64,000 bases of DNA, taken from Micromussa lordhowensis. Taxonomy: Eukaryota; Cnidaria; Anthozoa; Scleractinia; Lobophylliidae. Where the stretch lies: contig OZ026603.1 of the NCBI GenBank assembly GCA_964020085.1, positions 31,881,158-31,945,157 of the forward strand, read 5' to 3'. Positions 42,401-53,956 of the stretch are shown one piece after another (within the stretch, counting starts at the first letter, position 1; each line of letters begins with the position of its first letter). The notes below the pieces were generated by a model. The model did no database searches and had not been told where the DNA came from. It was given only the letters and a program-made list of their open reading frames with translations. The position numbers and the translations under genes are program-made.

Positions 42401-45400
42401 GACTGATTGCCGAAAGCTTTTGTTTTAATCTTTGTAACCAGAAAACATTTTTCACTTTTAACTGTATGTTACCATAGCAATAGCATGAGCTGCTCACATC
42501 CTTAAGTTTAGCTTTACGAACTTGTGTTTCAAAGACTCTTTTTTCTATCTTCGAATTTTGCTAAGCAGGACAAGATGAAACTTTTGGCAAAGTCAGTAAA
42601 AAAATCTGTCAATGGGGTTCAGACAGCTACGTTAAGAAATTCCTTGCATAAAATTTTACAGATTACTGTTTTTTTATGTTTCTAATTTTTAGCCACAACG
42701 CATACATAAACCATGCTATTGTCCGTTGGATCAATGCGAAACCCAACCTCGTTCCCAGGGTATCTCGTCTTCCCGCCCTCGGGAGATCCTGGGAACGAGG
42801 CTGTGCAAAACTTGCCTTTGAGTCGACTCAGTAGATTTAAGGCATCTCCGTAGGAGATTGGTTGAGCTGGAATGTTGATCAAGTTGCTTTCGTTTCTGGG
42901 CCTGCGGTACATTCCTGCAATGGACGGCAAGTGCGGTGTTAGCGGATCTCCATTACCCTGTGACACTCTCTTTGTGAAGACTGCATCTTTGGACACCCAC
43001 GGTGAGTTGGGGTATGTGTCGCTGCTGTCAGTTCCTTCTAAAGCTACTGTGGCGGGATCTACAAACAGTATGGCCCCAACAGCACCCCGTTTGGCTGCGG
43101 CGGTTACCTGAAAGAAAGAAGAAAACTTGTTATTCAATGGGCTTACATTTAGGGTGGGCCATTTGACTTTTGCGGGAGGGAGTGGGTGTTTAAAAAAAAC
43201 ATATCCTGTAAGCATACTTGTACCAAAAAACATTCATGCACAAGACCACCGCACGGCAAGAAAACCCTTGTTCACCGTCAATTTTACCAAACGGTGAATA
43301 CCATTAAAATCCTGTATTAACCACCCGTTTTCTGATATCGGAAAACGTTCTGTTAATTTGGTGTTTTCCATGTGTGAACGTTAGGAAAATATGAGGCTAA
43401 TTCATTGTTTTCCTGCTCTCGACAAACGCCGGCGAACACCTTGTTTTCCATTGCGTTTTCTTTCGTTTTCCCGAGCAGATTAATGCCGTGTTTGTCGGAG
43501 GTTTTCCAAGTCTAAACGCTGACGGTTAACCCCCGGTAAACTTGAAGTTCACTAGCAGTTTTCCTGCTTTAGAAAAGGTGTATTGAACACCTTGTTTTCA
43601 TACGCGTTCACCGTAGTTTTGCCGGGCGGGTAAATGCACTGTTTGTCGTGGATTATTCTGTTGTGCACGTTGACGGTAAACACCAGGAAATTACACGTTC
43701 ACTAGCAATTTTCCTGCATTAGAAAAGTTCTACTGAACACCTCGTTTTCCTACGCGTTTTCCGTAGCTTTCCCTAGGAGGTAATGCAGAATTTGTCGGAA
43801 TTAAGGTTTTCCGGTCCACATGTTGATGGTTAAATCTGGAAAACTTGACGTTGACTAGCAATTTTTCCGCATAAGAAAAGTGCTATTAAACACCTTGTTT
43901 TCCGACGGATAAATGCAGTGTTTGTCGGAGGCTTTTAGGGTCTAAATACGGACGGTTAACACAGGGTAAACTTGTTCATCAGCAATTTTACCGAGTATAT
44001 TGGTGACGGAAATGCAGTATATAAATCGGAGGTTTTACGTACAGATCTTAAGGTTTATGGTTATCATTGGGAAAACATAACGTATATACACTTGCAAATT
44101 TATACCAATCTTCACCATAGCTCTCTTGACTCACGTTATGCATAGTTCTATTTCGTACAGGTGTTTACACTTAAGCGCATCTTAACTCTCCTGTAAGCAT
44201 CTCGTAATATAAATGTATCAATAACGCATCTTTCAAGATGCTTTAGGGATCGCGTAAAGGCATCAATGATGCACCCTTACGCTTCTTCAATCCTAACTGT
44301 AATTGTGAGAATAAAATACATACAAACAACGAAAACAACAGTAGCAATAACAAAACGCTAAAATACCAGTTCTGGCTACCGAATGTGAAGCCCTTGTTTA
44401 TGTAAAGTGCAAAAAAAAAAAAACCGCTGTGGGCCATTCCTAACACCTCACCGACCTACGTGGTGGCGCGACTCACCAATTTCGCAAAGCTTGAGAGTGG
44501 AATGCCTTAAGATCAGTTGCATGGGAGGACTTGCACCGGGACACCAAACCCATTTAACGCTGCCGCGCATTTGATGCAAACCTTGGAACCCTCATAAGAG
44601 GCCTCTGGCCAATCTTTAGCTTGAAATACTTGCGTGTTGCAAAATCTATTTATCTGGACAGACTAGTGGTTTTCCATCATTGTGGTTACCGCTGTTAGTC
44701 CGAAAGCATCAGCGCATGCGTAATTATATAGAGTACCTTCAACGAAATTTACGAACCAATATTTCTTGCAGTCGGGTTGTCAGTGAAATTTCTAGACACT
44801 AAGCAAATAAATTTGTTAAATGGAAAATTTCGTATACAAGAGAATTCGTTTCACTTATTTTGCCACGATCCGCGATGAAGACTTAGCTTAGGGGCGCTGA
44901 GCTCGCTATCAGAAAATTGCAAGACCATTTGCTTTTCTCGGCTGTCGTTTCTTCAGGCGTTCATCGCAAGCGGCAGAAAAATGAAATTATCTCTTTCTTC
45001 CATTTTGACGATAATAAGAGTATTTGAGTCTTGGATACCTTTTCGCGGCGCCATAGAGAATCCTGGAGGACACAAAGCACGTCACCTCGTTCCAGTTTTC
45101 TGCGAGTTTATGGACCTCGATCGACTCCGTCTCGGTCCATAAACACGTGAAAAAAGAACTTGGCCAATATCCAGCCATCTTGACTGAACAAGCTTGGTCA
45201 ATAACCCATACGTATAAGCAGAAGCATAGGTGATATGCTCCTGGTATAAGCTATTGATCAGTGTCAGCGGCTTTGCCAGGGAAAGAGCAAATATGCACCC
45301 ATACATGACGTACCTGACCAAAATTCTTTGATTTTGCCGATTTACCGCCACTGTTGAAAGGTGCGAAGATCCGTAGAAGACGGTTTACCATTTTGAATTC

Positions 45401-46052
45401 GTTGTCGCGATCGGCTAGGACTTACCTTAGTTTTTGAGGCAAGGGTTCTTAATTGGGTAATTCAACAAACGGTAAGAAGTGGAATTTGAAGAAACTTAAG
45501 ACGAAGGAAACTCCATTTAGCGAAGACTGCGTGCGGCAATCGATCGAGCGAGTCGCCTTGACTTTCATTTGGAAGGATTTCACCGAGGCACTAAATACGA
45601 CCTTGTGCCACAAAGAACGATTTCAGTCACCAGGAGATGGATAGCCTTCTTCTTTGGTCTATGCAGCACGCTACTATGACTTTCAGCAACCTGTCTGGAG
45701 TAGAGACATCATGACTGCTGAAAACATTAACCATGTCCAGGTAAGCTGTAGCTGTAGCCCTAATTTCATGTGAGCGATTTAAGCTTGATATATAATTGAT
45801 CTTGATGTCTTAATCTACTTTCTACAGCATACATTCAAGATCATTAAAAGTTGCTGAAATTATAGGCATCCTCAAATCATTTTTAGGATATTACGTAGAA
45901 ATGTGCTCTTAACGTAAAGTACTTTTTATCCCAAAGGACTTAAATTGCAGTCTGTTGTCTTGTCAGGACAACTCGTGAAGAGAGATTTTCATATAACAAC
46001 ATACACAAATACTTATAATGCAACAATGCGTAATAGTAATAATATAACAGTG

Positions 46053-46097
<45 letters not shown>

Positions 46098-49000
46098 GTA
46101 ATAATAAAATTTCTCTCATGCTATCTTTCAAACATGATCGGCAGTCATGAATATAACAAGATATTTCACACAACTGTAGGTATGAAAATCATGTGTTTTA
46201 AAGGCATTGTGGTCAAGTGTCGATCAATAGCCTTAATCAGCCCAAGATCAATATCTCGATCGACAAATGATCAACATCCCCATCAGTCCTCGGTCAACAC
46301 TCAATTGGCACTTGAATGACATCTCGACTGACACTCGATCAGCATTCGGTCGATAGTCAGCCGAGTGTCTACCAACTCATATGCAATGATAGAAAATTAG
46401 TTGACTCCCAACTGAGATATCAATCGAGTATCGATTGAGTGTCAGTTTCCCCTAATATTTGTAAGAAACTTCATTTGCCCATTGGGCAAGTTAAAGACAG
46501 AATTGAGCCTGACTGGAAACTCCATCAGCCCTGAGCAGGACAGGTCTATGATTTTGAAAAGTTTAGCTAAACTTTTCAAAATCGTTGTTTGCAACCCATG
46601 TCAATCTTCTCCATCCTTGACCATCTGTGTTCCTTTATGGTTTATTATCATCTCTTTGATGATCTTCTATCTTTGTAAAGTATTATTTTTAGGTTTTCTT
46701 CATTTAACGGTAATTTTGTCGATGCTTAAAATAACTCAAAATACCATGACTGAGCCCCTTTAAATCTTTAGGTTTCAGGCACTTGTACTGTAGCTGACAT
46801 TCTTATTAGGTGAAACCAAAGTTAACTTAAGTGCATCACTGACTCATGTGGAGGTGCAGTAGTCTCTTGCTTAGAGCATTGGAGCAGTTTGAGGTTATAG
46901 TTAAGACAATCAAGTTTACTCCATCCAGGATGCCAGTTAACCAGAAGGTAAACCAGCTGACAAAATGGTGGCCTGGTACTGTAGTTACTTGTACCTTGCA
47001 ATGGACTATCATTCCATCCATGTTGGGGCAGAAATTATGGTAAAAAATTCATCTCATGATAAACTCAGTACTATAATCCTACTTGTATAGGTTGATGGCT
47101 TCTAAAGAAGACCTTTTTGTACATGTATGTAAATGGATTTAATTTTGTGGGGTATTTGTGCTTTTTATAGGGAGAATGAAGAACCAAACCAACAGATAGC
47201 AAATACATTACTGAAAGAAATTCAGGAAGTTGAGCAAATTAAAAATGATGCCACCAGCACAAAGAAGAGAGCTCTGGGTAAGCTCTTGTAAATGTTTGTG
47301 AGGACTGCCATAAAATTCGCAGGTGTGCTCATCATATATTTCGAATGAAACATACAGGTACACATGTTGCAGGTACATGTATTACAGAATACAGTTAATA
47401 ATTTACATACCAGTACATAAATTGTAAAAGACATCTTGAGAAGGAAGTTGTCAAAGATTATGTGGCAATTTCCAACTTGAAGATAACTTTATCTGTAAGT
47501 GTAGGAGGTCCAAAAAAGAGAACATAACCTGACATGCTCAATTGTTTATACTTGTGATTTGGTCGGTTCTGTTGCACACCTACTACTTCATTGGAAAGTA
47601 TCTGGCAGCACTGTTATAACTATTTACATATTATATAATTGTAGAATTCAAACCAAAATGCATGTAACCCTCCCTTGATTAGAAGACCAACATCATACTG
47701 TCTAACAAAGATCATTCCCCTTAACGTTCAAGCAATAAGTGAAAAAATTAATTATTAGAAAACTACTTGTAGCACTGTAATATTTTGAACACTATTTGCA
47801 TGGTTTGTACGGGTCCTGGAAAACCTGGCGAGACCTTGAATTTTATTGTGGCATTTTCCAGGACTGGAAAGTCCTGGAAAAAGTCTTCTTGTCCTGTTTT
47901 GATTGGCCAGACAGCAAGTGATTACTTTAAGAAAACGTGACAAATCATTTTGTAGAATGAGTGTAAACAGTATGTAATACAGTAAACATCAAGTTCTGAT
48001 TTGCTTGAATATAAAACATTTACTAAAGTCACTAAATAAATTTATCAACCCTTTTAGAAGCTTGATAGAAGACTGAAAGTGGTCAGAGAAGAGGAAAAGA
48101 GTGGTCAAGTGTATGAGGCCCTGCATGTAGGCGTAATCTCTTCAGACGAGTCTGACACAGAGACTTGTACAGAGGGCAATGCTTTGGACACCAGACCTCT
48201 CTCTTAACCTGGAGGACAGATGAAGTAAGCAGGTATTTTCGACTGCTTGATGAGCATTGGAAGGCTGGCATGACATTCCAGAGACTTGGTCTTTCAAATG
48301 AAAGGACTACAACTGGAGTCCCACAACAATTGCTTTGGGCCATGCGTGCTGATTAAGGGGCAGTATAATTTTTTTTAAGGGTCTTATGCAAATGTGATGA
48401 TGATTTATTACATGTATGTGTACTTGTGTCTTTTCTGGCATGCAGACCAGATGTAGTGCATATTCAAATCAGTATTGGAGTAAATAGAAAGAGAATTTTA
48501 ATGGAAGTCTCAAAACTGGATACCAGTACATGGTTTTAGCATAAAACCCTTCATTTATTACTTTAATGAAATTTTTCTGTCAAATTGTTTGCTTTTTTGC
48601 TAGTTGAAAAGTTAACACTGTAAAAAAGCCTATTACTTGATGAAGCTGGCTACTGCCTTATTAAGACATGCAACTTGTGCTGTGTTCACAACACAGTAGT
48701 ACTGAAACATGTTTACAATAAACATGTTTAAACAAAACACATTTCCTGTAGACGTGCTTAATTTACGCAGTTTTATTGAGTATGATTAAGGCAACCAAGT
48801 GTTGGGATTTCAAAGTATTGCTTCAAATTGCATTATTTAAGATTGTATTTGTTTGTAACAGGCCTAGTTAAGCTAGTGATTGATGTGATGATGTGACCAC
48901 CATCCAGATCATTTATCAGAATCTTATTTTTAAGAGCAGTACATTGTGAGTGGTATTAACTGGACAAATCATACACTTTTTTCTAAGTAAGATAGGCTGA

Positions 49001-52000
49001 ATGTTCTTGTTGGGTTGGTGATTGTTCGCCTGTCAAATAGATCCTGGCTGTACACGGTTTAGATATTTTTAAATAATATTCCTTTAAAGGGTCAAGTGAA
49101 ACAACTCTCTTGCTAAACTAAAGTATTGTAATAATTTGTTTGTTAGAATGGGAAATTACCCTCGTATTTTATGTGAATAGTTGACAGTGCTATACATTAA
49201 ATAAATCATATTTTTAGAATTAGCAATCTCTTTTGTTTTTGCTGTTCTGACTGGGAAAGGGAGTGAGCGAACAATGCTGGCCGATGGCACTGAAAAACAC
49301 CCGAATACTCCGTCCCAGGAAATGCAAGAAAACGCGAGGAAATACGTTCGAATTCGCGCAATTTTCCACCCATTAACTGAACGGTGAACGTCAGGAAACA
49401 ATCGTTTTCTTGAATTCACCCGAACTCACTGTCCCAGAAAATACAAGAAATTCCCTGCGAACACGGGAAGACACGATATTTTCCAAAAGTTCATCGAACG
49501 GTGAGCATTGGAAAACAAGCGTTTACTTGAATTCGCGCGCGTTTGCTGGTAGGGAAAATGCAAGAAAAGCACAAGAGGACTTCTGAAAACGCAGGAACAC
49601 ACGATAATTTCCGTACGTTTACCGAACGGTGAACGTAGGAAAACATGCGTTTTCTTGAATTCCCTAGAATTCGCCGTCTCGGAAAATAAAAGAAAACAGG
49701 AGAAAACTTCTGTGAACGCGAGGATACACTATGCTTTCCTTACGTTAACCGAGCGGTGAATTGTGGAAAACAGTGTGTTTTGCGAAATTTACCGGCATTT
49801 GGCGCTCTGGAAAACAACGGAAAATGCCGGTTTTCAACTGTTAACCCTGAATGAACGTGAGGTTTTACACCGGGAAAACATCTGTGAACGCAGGCAAACA
49901 AGACATTCGCCAAGTGTTAACCGACCGGTAAATTCCAGTAAACGCGCGTTTTCCGGCGTTCACCGTAATAGAAAACTACCGGATAATGGAACGAATACTC
50001 GAATTCACCGGTAGCAAAACACTTCGAAAATCTTGGATTTTCCGATTGGTGAACACCAGAAAATGTAAGCAAATGCCACGTTTTGCGTAAATTCACTGCG
50101 CGTTTTCTGAACGGTGAACGCCATCTTTTTTGCCGTGCCGCCGACGGAAATAAATTCACGCAGGTCCAGTGAGCCGGAAAAAAACATGTTACACTGAAAA
50201 AAACATCATAGATACACGCCCCGAGAAAAAAAATTCCAAGTGCATGAAAGGGTTAAAAATGTTTTCGTCCCTGTACTAAATCGCCCACACACCCCTCCCT
50301 TCCTCAAAAGTCAAATGACCCCCACCTTACTGGTCTCGGTCCAATGGTTCAAAAATGACTTTGCGCAAATTTTAATGTCAGTTTTGCAACTTTCCACTGG
50401 TCTTTTCTGTGTTAATAGTCTTGACCTTTTAGTTTTCCATTTGACTGACTCGATGAATCTTCTCATACCATTAATTAGCGATGAAGCACTTTTATTGAAG
50501 AGAAATAAAACTTTTCTTAGCTTTCAAACGCTAAATTAGCGTTAATCAACTTTCTTCTTCTTTAATCATTTCATCTTCGGACAGCAGTTTCTAAAAAAAC
50601 TCGTGTCAGACGCCTGATGACTGCTAAGATCTCTGTTATGTACAAAGTCGATATGGAGTTTTTTTTCAGTTTTATTGTGGTCGCAGTTGTTTATTGTGTT
50701 GTTATTGTTTTTCATTCGGATTAGGAATTCGTGCTTCTCTCCAGGATTTCATCATCAGCCAGCACAGAAACTGGCTATGAAGAAAACAAAAGCCTACTTA
50801 GAGTCTACTTGGTCGGTACTAACAGGTTATATTTCTCCATTCAAAAAACCAGTTTGGCATACAAAAAAAACAAAACTCAAAGCATTCGTTATATCGATAT
50901 ATACCAAACTGTCTTAAAATCTTACAAGAACGCACAAAGGAGATTGCAAACAAATCGCAAGTGAATTTTCACGTATTGCTCCACAGATTATCATAGAGCG
51001 GTTCGTAAAACCAAAACAAGAGTAATCCCTCTAGCCAATCACAAAGGACACAGACAAACCAGTCAACCAATCAAAGCTCGAAGTAATTATATGTAGCTGA
51101 CGCAAACCGCGGGAAATACGAGAGCGAGTGAGTCACGATTAGTTTCGAGTTCTACTTCTGATTGGATGAAAAAGTAGCGCAGGTTTTCGTGTAGCGTAGT
51201 TGATGCAAAACCATTATTTTTCGACACTCAAATACAAACCGCTCTATATTCGAACTCTTGCTAAGTTTATTGCTACTCACAGAGCCGCCTTGACCTTTTA
51301 CGAGTACAATCCTATCTTTCACAGTGATGTTCATGCTATCCAACAATTGCAAATCTATCTCTCTTCCTGCATTGCAATACACCAGTTCTCCTTCGACCAC
51401 ACCCGACGGCGCGTACATGAGGTATGGAAAATACTGGAACGAGCTTTTCGATCCGTGACGTGTGGTGACCTAATACGTGAAAAAAAAAATGTTAAAAAAC
51501 AACATCACCCATCCACTAAACCAAACAGCTCTAAAATTGGATCTACAAAATAAGAAAAAAATCATAAACAACTGTAAAACATTTCATATGAAATCTTAAA
51601 TCTCACTAAAACATAAACCTAAATTTGAATTCCGATAAAACACCCTTAGAAAACATGGTTGCTATAGAAACCTAAGACACAAGACCACAGTATTGACACA
51701 CCAATATGTTCTCTGATAATTTCTGGGAAATGTCTTAAAGTTTGACTTGCATGGCGTGACTCCTGTTCAAGTTAGTAAAGTTTGAAACAGCAAGGGCTCA
51801 TACGCCTCCCTCCCATTCTCAATGGGGTAAAATTAAAAACCATTTTAAACTTACGTTGATCTTTCCAATCATACTATACTCGACGACTCCATTATTGAGA
51901 ACTTCAACTGTGTTTGGTTGGTCTTCCTGTGGGAAAGAAAGCAGCACCTGGTATTCCGGTGTTTGTACGTCATCAAAACCATACTCGCGCCATTTTGTGG

Positions 52001-53956
52001 CGATGTGATTGATGAGGGCGTCTTGTCTTTCCAAACCACCAACGTGAGGCTGTGACGTAAAATACCTTATTGGGGTAATTATGTGAATATATTAATAACT
52101 TCTCACCACCAATAATTGCTAGAAGGAGTCAGAACAGAATTTAACAAAAGGAAAAAGAAAAGAAAAATAAAAGTTTCGTTATGACGGACGCCACTGAAAA
52201 TTCTACCCGTAAATTAACCCAGTTTTTATTAAGCTTTCTACTGGTCCGTAGGTTCGCAATTCTTAGTGCTCGGAAACTTAAACAACGCTCATAGAAACGT
52301 ACTGAAACGTTCTAAACCTAAAGTTTCAAACCTAGCATACACAATGTCGATAGCACAGGGCCAAATACTGCAAAAATGTAGCTTTCCTTGTACTTAACGG
52401 GTTTTATTAGGTCGGCATGGTATTGTGGTAAAATGTATACAGCCGCCATCTTTTTTTCCTACGGACGATTGGATCATTCACACGCTTTAATGGCTTCCTT
52501 AGCAATGTTTCCTACAGTTTTCAAAACCTATGAAAAGTGCTGCAGACGTTTTCGATAAAAAGAAGTTCTCAAAGGACATTTTCAATTCCGAAATTTGTCA
52601 TAGATACGACTAATTAGTAACTGGACTTGATGTCGTTAAATTCTGTGACCAATCGTGCTCGTAATTTCAATCAATCAGATTTTGAAATTACTATACTAGC
52701 TTGATTACTCCCTGAATAGACCAATTTCGATATATCGAAATTCAGCCAAAAACAATAGATCTCAGCACGAGGGGAATAACTACAGAGTTTGTGGGATTTA
52801 TTCCCCGGAGCCAGGTGCTGAGGTCTATTGTTTTAAGCTAATTTTAATACATCGAAATTGGGCTATTGCAACTCGGTCCAGTTACTATTACTTATCATTA
52901 TTATATAACCTGATGCTGATATTTCTCGTAGTCCATAACAGGGAAATTATTTCTTCCTCTCCTTTTCCCCAAATGTATCCCATAATAGCTCGCGTAGATG
53001 GTCTAGTCCCAGACCATCGCTCTTTTTTATCTAGGTGGAGCATTTAATTAACTGAAGCGTGTTAACTCAGGTTTGGTTAAATTATGGAAAGGGCTTGTGA
53101 ATAATAAATATCGTGTCACAAAATGGAAATTATGTTGACATTGAAGGCTCCTTCTTTCTGTTTTATACAAATTAAAAAGACACCCAACTAGTTGAATCAA
53201 TAGATGAAACAAGACATTGAATTAACCATTCTCTTGTAAAGTATTCATGCAAAAGAAGAAGCCGGCAGATGTTTTCAAAGGGTTTATAAATAAACGTATC
53301 GGCCCTAAAACATTAAAAATACGGAAACAAATATACCTGATCATTTTATAGTGATTAACTGAGAAAAGCAGAGAGTTTTCACCTGCAAATCGAAGGTTTA
53401 TAGGCTTTCGAAAACACTCTCTACGCCTCACACAATTCTAGAGTTATGGCAAGTTTTGAGTGAAAGATATTTTGCATTTAATTTAGTATTCATAATGAAG
53501 ACTTTAATTACACACTAGTTTTGATTTCGAAATGTAGCGTAAAAGCCTGTCGCGTAATAATTGTTCTATCGAGCTCTGCACCAACTACAGTGATGCACTT
53601 AAGAGCTTGCTCGATGGCTGTTACAATCTCAACCTGGATGTTTCTATATTGTCAAATTACCTATTGTTTATTCACCTGAATTCTTCTTCCAGCTTCGTTG
53701 CACTAACCCCATCTTCAAACTTCTCGTGCACATCTTCTCTGGCGCCTGTGGAGCTCGTGCTAACATTTGGCTTCGACTTTGGGATAAAATAGCCGATAAG
53801 AAACCCGACCACTACTGCCAGTAGCGCTGTCAAAACGACAGCAAGCACAACTTGCTTCCGCGTCAATCTACCACATCTTTGATATTTACCAAGTTGATAT
53901 TTGGAAGAAGGTACAGTTTCCATTTCACTGTAATCACAATCTGACGGCGGTGTCAT
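39001..53956 (-). CDS. FOLH1: Glutamate carboxypeptidase II-like M28 peptidase (5 exons, 3' part lost in gap)
   Basis: Exons (minus strand) 53956-53676, 52065-51855, 51469-51281, 43107-42816 and 39451-39001 join in phase to about 474 residues and then run into the N gap. The family is type II membrane zinc peptidases that cleave glutamate from N-acetylaspartylglutamate or folate polyglutamates. Seen: short cytosolic start, one membrane segment (VVLAVVLTALLAVVVGFLIGYF, residues ~36-57), FTSQPHVGG, LVYCNAG, PA-domain VTAAAKRGAVGAILFVDP and GDPLTPHLPSIAG, then the M28 core with zinc ligands: H and D in NHRDAVFFGAAD, catalytic EE in GAEEFG, D in LNTDVA. Intron 4 has a GC donor (AAAG/GCAAGT). The acceptor before exon 2 (aataag/G) has a weak pyrimidine tract but is the one that keeps phase and family length. 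FOLH1 versus NAALAD2 cannot be separated. Confidence 0.85.
39603..40925 (-). mobile_element. 1.2-kb repeat with internal tandem units, copy 2 (inverted)
   Basis: Reverse complement of the family at 28808-30015: opens gagttatttttttgtaaaaaaatatctcttagtcgg and ends aactctcgcacgccttgcgtgcctatg. Extra short tandem (gagtcagtgaatcagt) near 39680. Lies in the peptidase intron. Confidence 0.8.
41291..41437. repeat. Foldback element
   Basis: Arms gtgttcctatcgagttatagaaacactcgtgaaagtttgggagaac and the inverse around a short centre (ctcacctgcggctcgtg). A shorter hairpin of the same sequence precedes it at about 41148-41172. Confidence 0.75.
41515..42125. mobile_element. Long foldback element, second copy
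   Basis: Inverted arms of about 290 bp meet at gtggagtgggttcagagccacc...ggtggctctgtacccactccac (41815-41880). Outer ends (aacagtttcccgcactttcc...gaaaagtactggaaactgtt) match the family at 15260-16185. Confidence 0.75.
42125..42410. repeat. Dispersed repeat shared with 2540-2700
   Basis: Contains attattccacaagcgcgcgttgg, catggtataatggctcat and gccaatgaaaactctcgaattgcattatcc, all found also in the sequence nested in the MITE at 2417-3022. Confidence 0.6.
43250..44090. repeat. Periodic repeat element, copy 1 (~150-bp period)
   Basis: gaacacc(t/c)(t)cgttttcc recurs at about 43434, 43585, 43735 and 43889, a step of ~150 bp, each unit with aaactt(g)acgtt-cactagcaatttt. The edge gcacggcaagaaaac...gttcaccgt matches, inverted, the right edge of 49220-50170. 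Confidence 0.7.
45095..45210. repeat. Dispersed hairpin repeat, copy 2
   Basis: Shares gagtttatggacctcga...ggtccataaacac, gaacttggccaatatccagccat and aagcttggtcaataaccca with 26455-26640. Confidence 0.65.
46050..46107. repeat. (ATA)n microsatellite
   Basis: About 15 uninterrupted ata/aat units plus a few imperfect ones. Confidence 0.95.
46550..46762 (+). mobile_element. TTAA-type MITE, diverged 5' end
   Basis: Matches the 32727-32967 family from ttttgaaaagtttagc through aactcaaaataccatgactgagcccctttaa. Confidence 0.7.
49220..50170. repeat. Periodic repeat element, copy 2 (~125-bp period)
   Basis: gaacggtga(a/g)c recurs at about 49379, 49496, 49624 and 49751 (117-128 bp steps), each followed by ggaaaacaagcgtttt-cttgaattc. 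The right end gttcaccgt/acggtgaacgcc...ttttttgccgtgc mirrors the left end of 43250-44090. Confidence 0.7.
50171..51280. other. Peptidase intron sequence, nothing recognised
   Basis: A/T-rich sequence with short ORFs lacking domain or splice support. I see no RNA gene or clear repeat. Confidence 0.5.
52720..52866. repeat. Foldback element
   Basis: ccaatttcgatatatcgaaattcagcc, aaaacaatagatctcagca, aggggaataa are mirrored by ttattcccc, tgctgaggtctattgtttt and acatcgaaattgg. Confidence 0.75.

Larger units (their letters stand above)
45453..48356 (+). pseudogene. Broken multi-exon gene, probably transposon-derived
   Basis: Exon-like pieces: 45453-45755 (frame with FSEDCVRQSIERVALTFIWKDF, then an in-frame TAG at 45642-45644, then SLVYAARYYDFQQPVWSRDIMTAENINHVQ and a donor), 47169-47278 (acceptor tatag, ENEEPNQQIANTLLKEIQEVEQI, donor gtaagc) and 48058-48356 (LDRRLKVVREEEK, SSDESDTET, then after a one-base shift TWRTDEVSRYFRLLDEH and a C-terminus ending LWAMRAD). 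The tail W-R-x-D-x-V-x-x-[FY]-F-x-x-L-D pattern resembles the C-terminus of uncharacterised transposon-associated proteins in cnidarians (recollection, not checked). One stop and one frameshift argue for a pseudogene. It sits antisense in the peptidase intron. Confidence 0.45.

Noticed and set aside
50240..50964. Possible small genes (99, 80 and 77 codons)
   Set aside because: Low-complexity A/T-rich frames without domains, splice sites or neighbours that support them.
52049..52052. Acceptor cacag/CCT before the second peptidase exon
   Set aside because: Better pyrimidine tract but out of phase with exon 1; the acceptor at 52066-52067 keeps phase and the family spacing up to FTSQPH.
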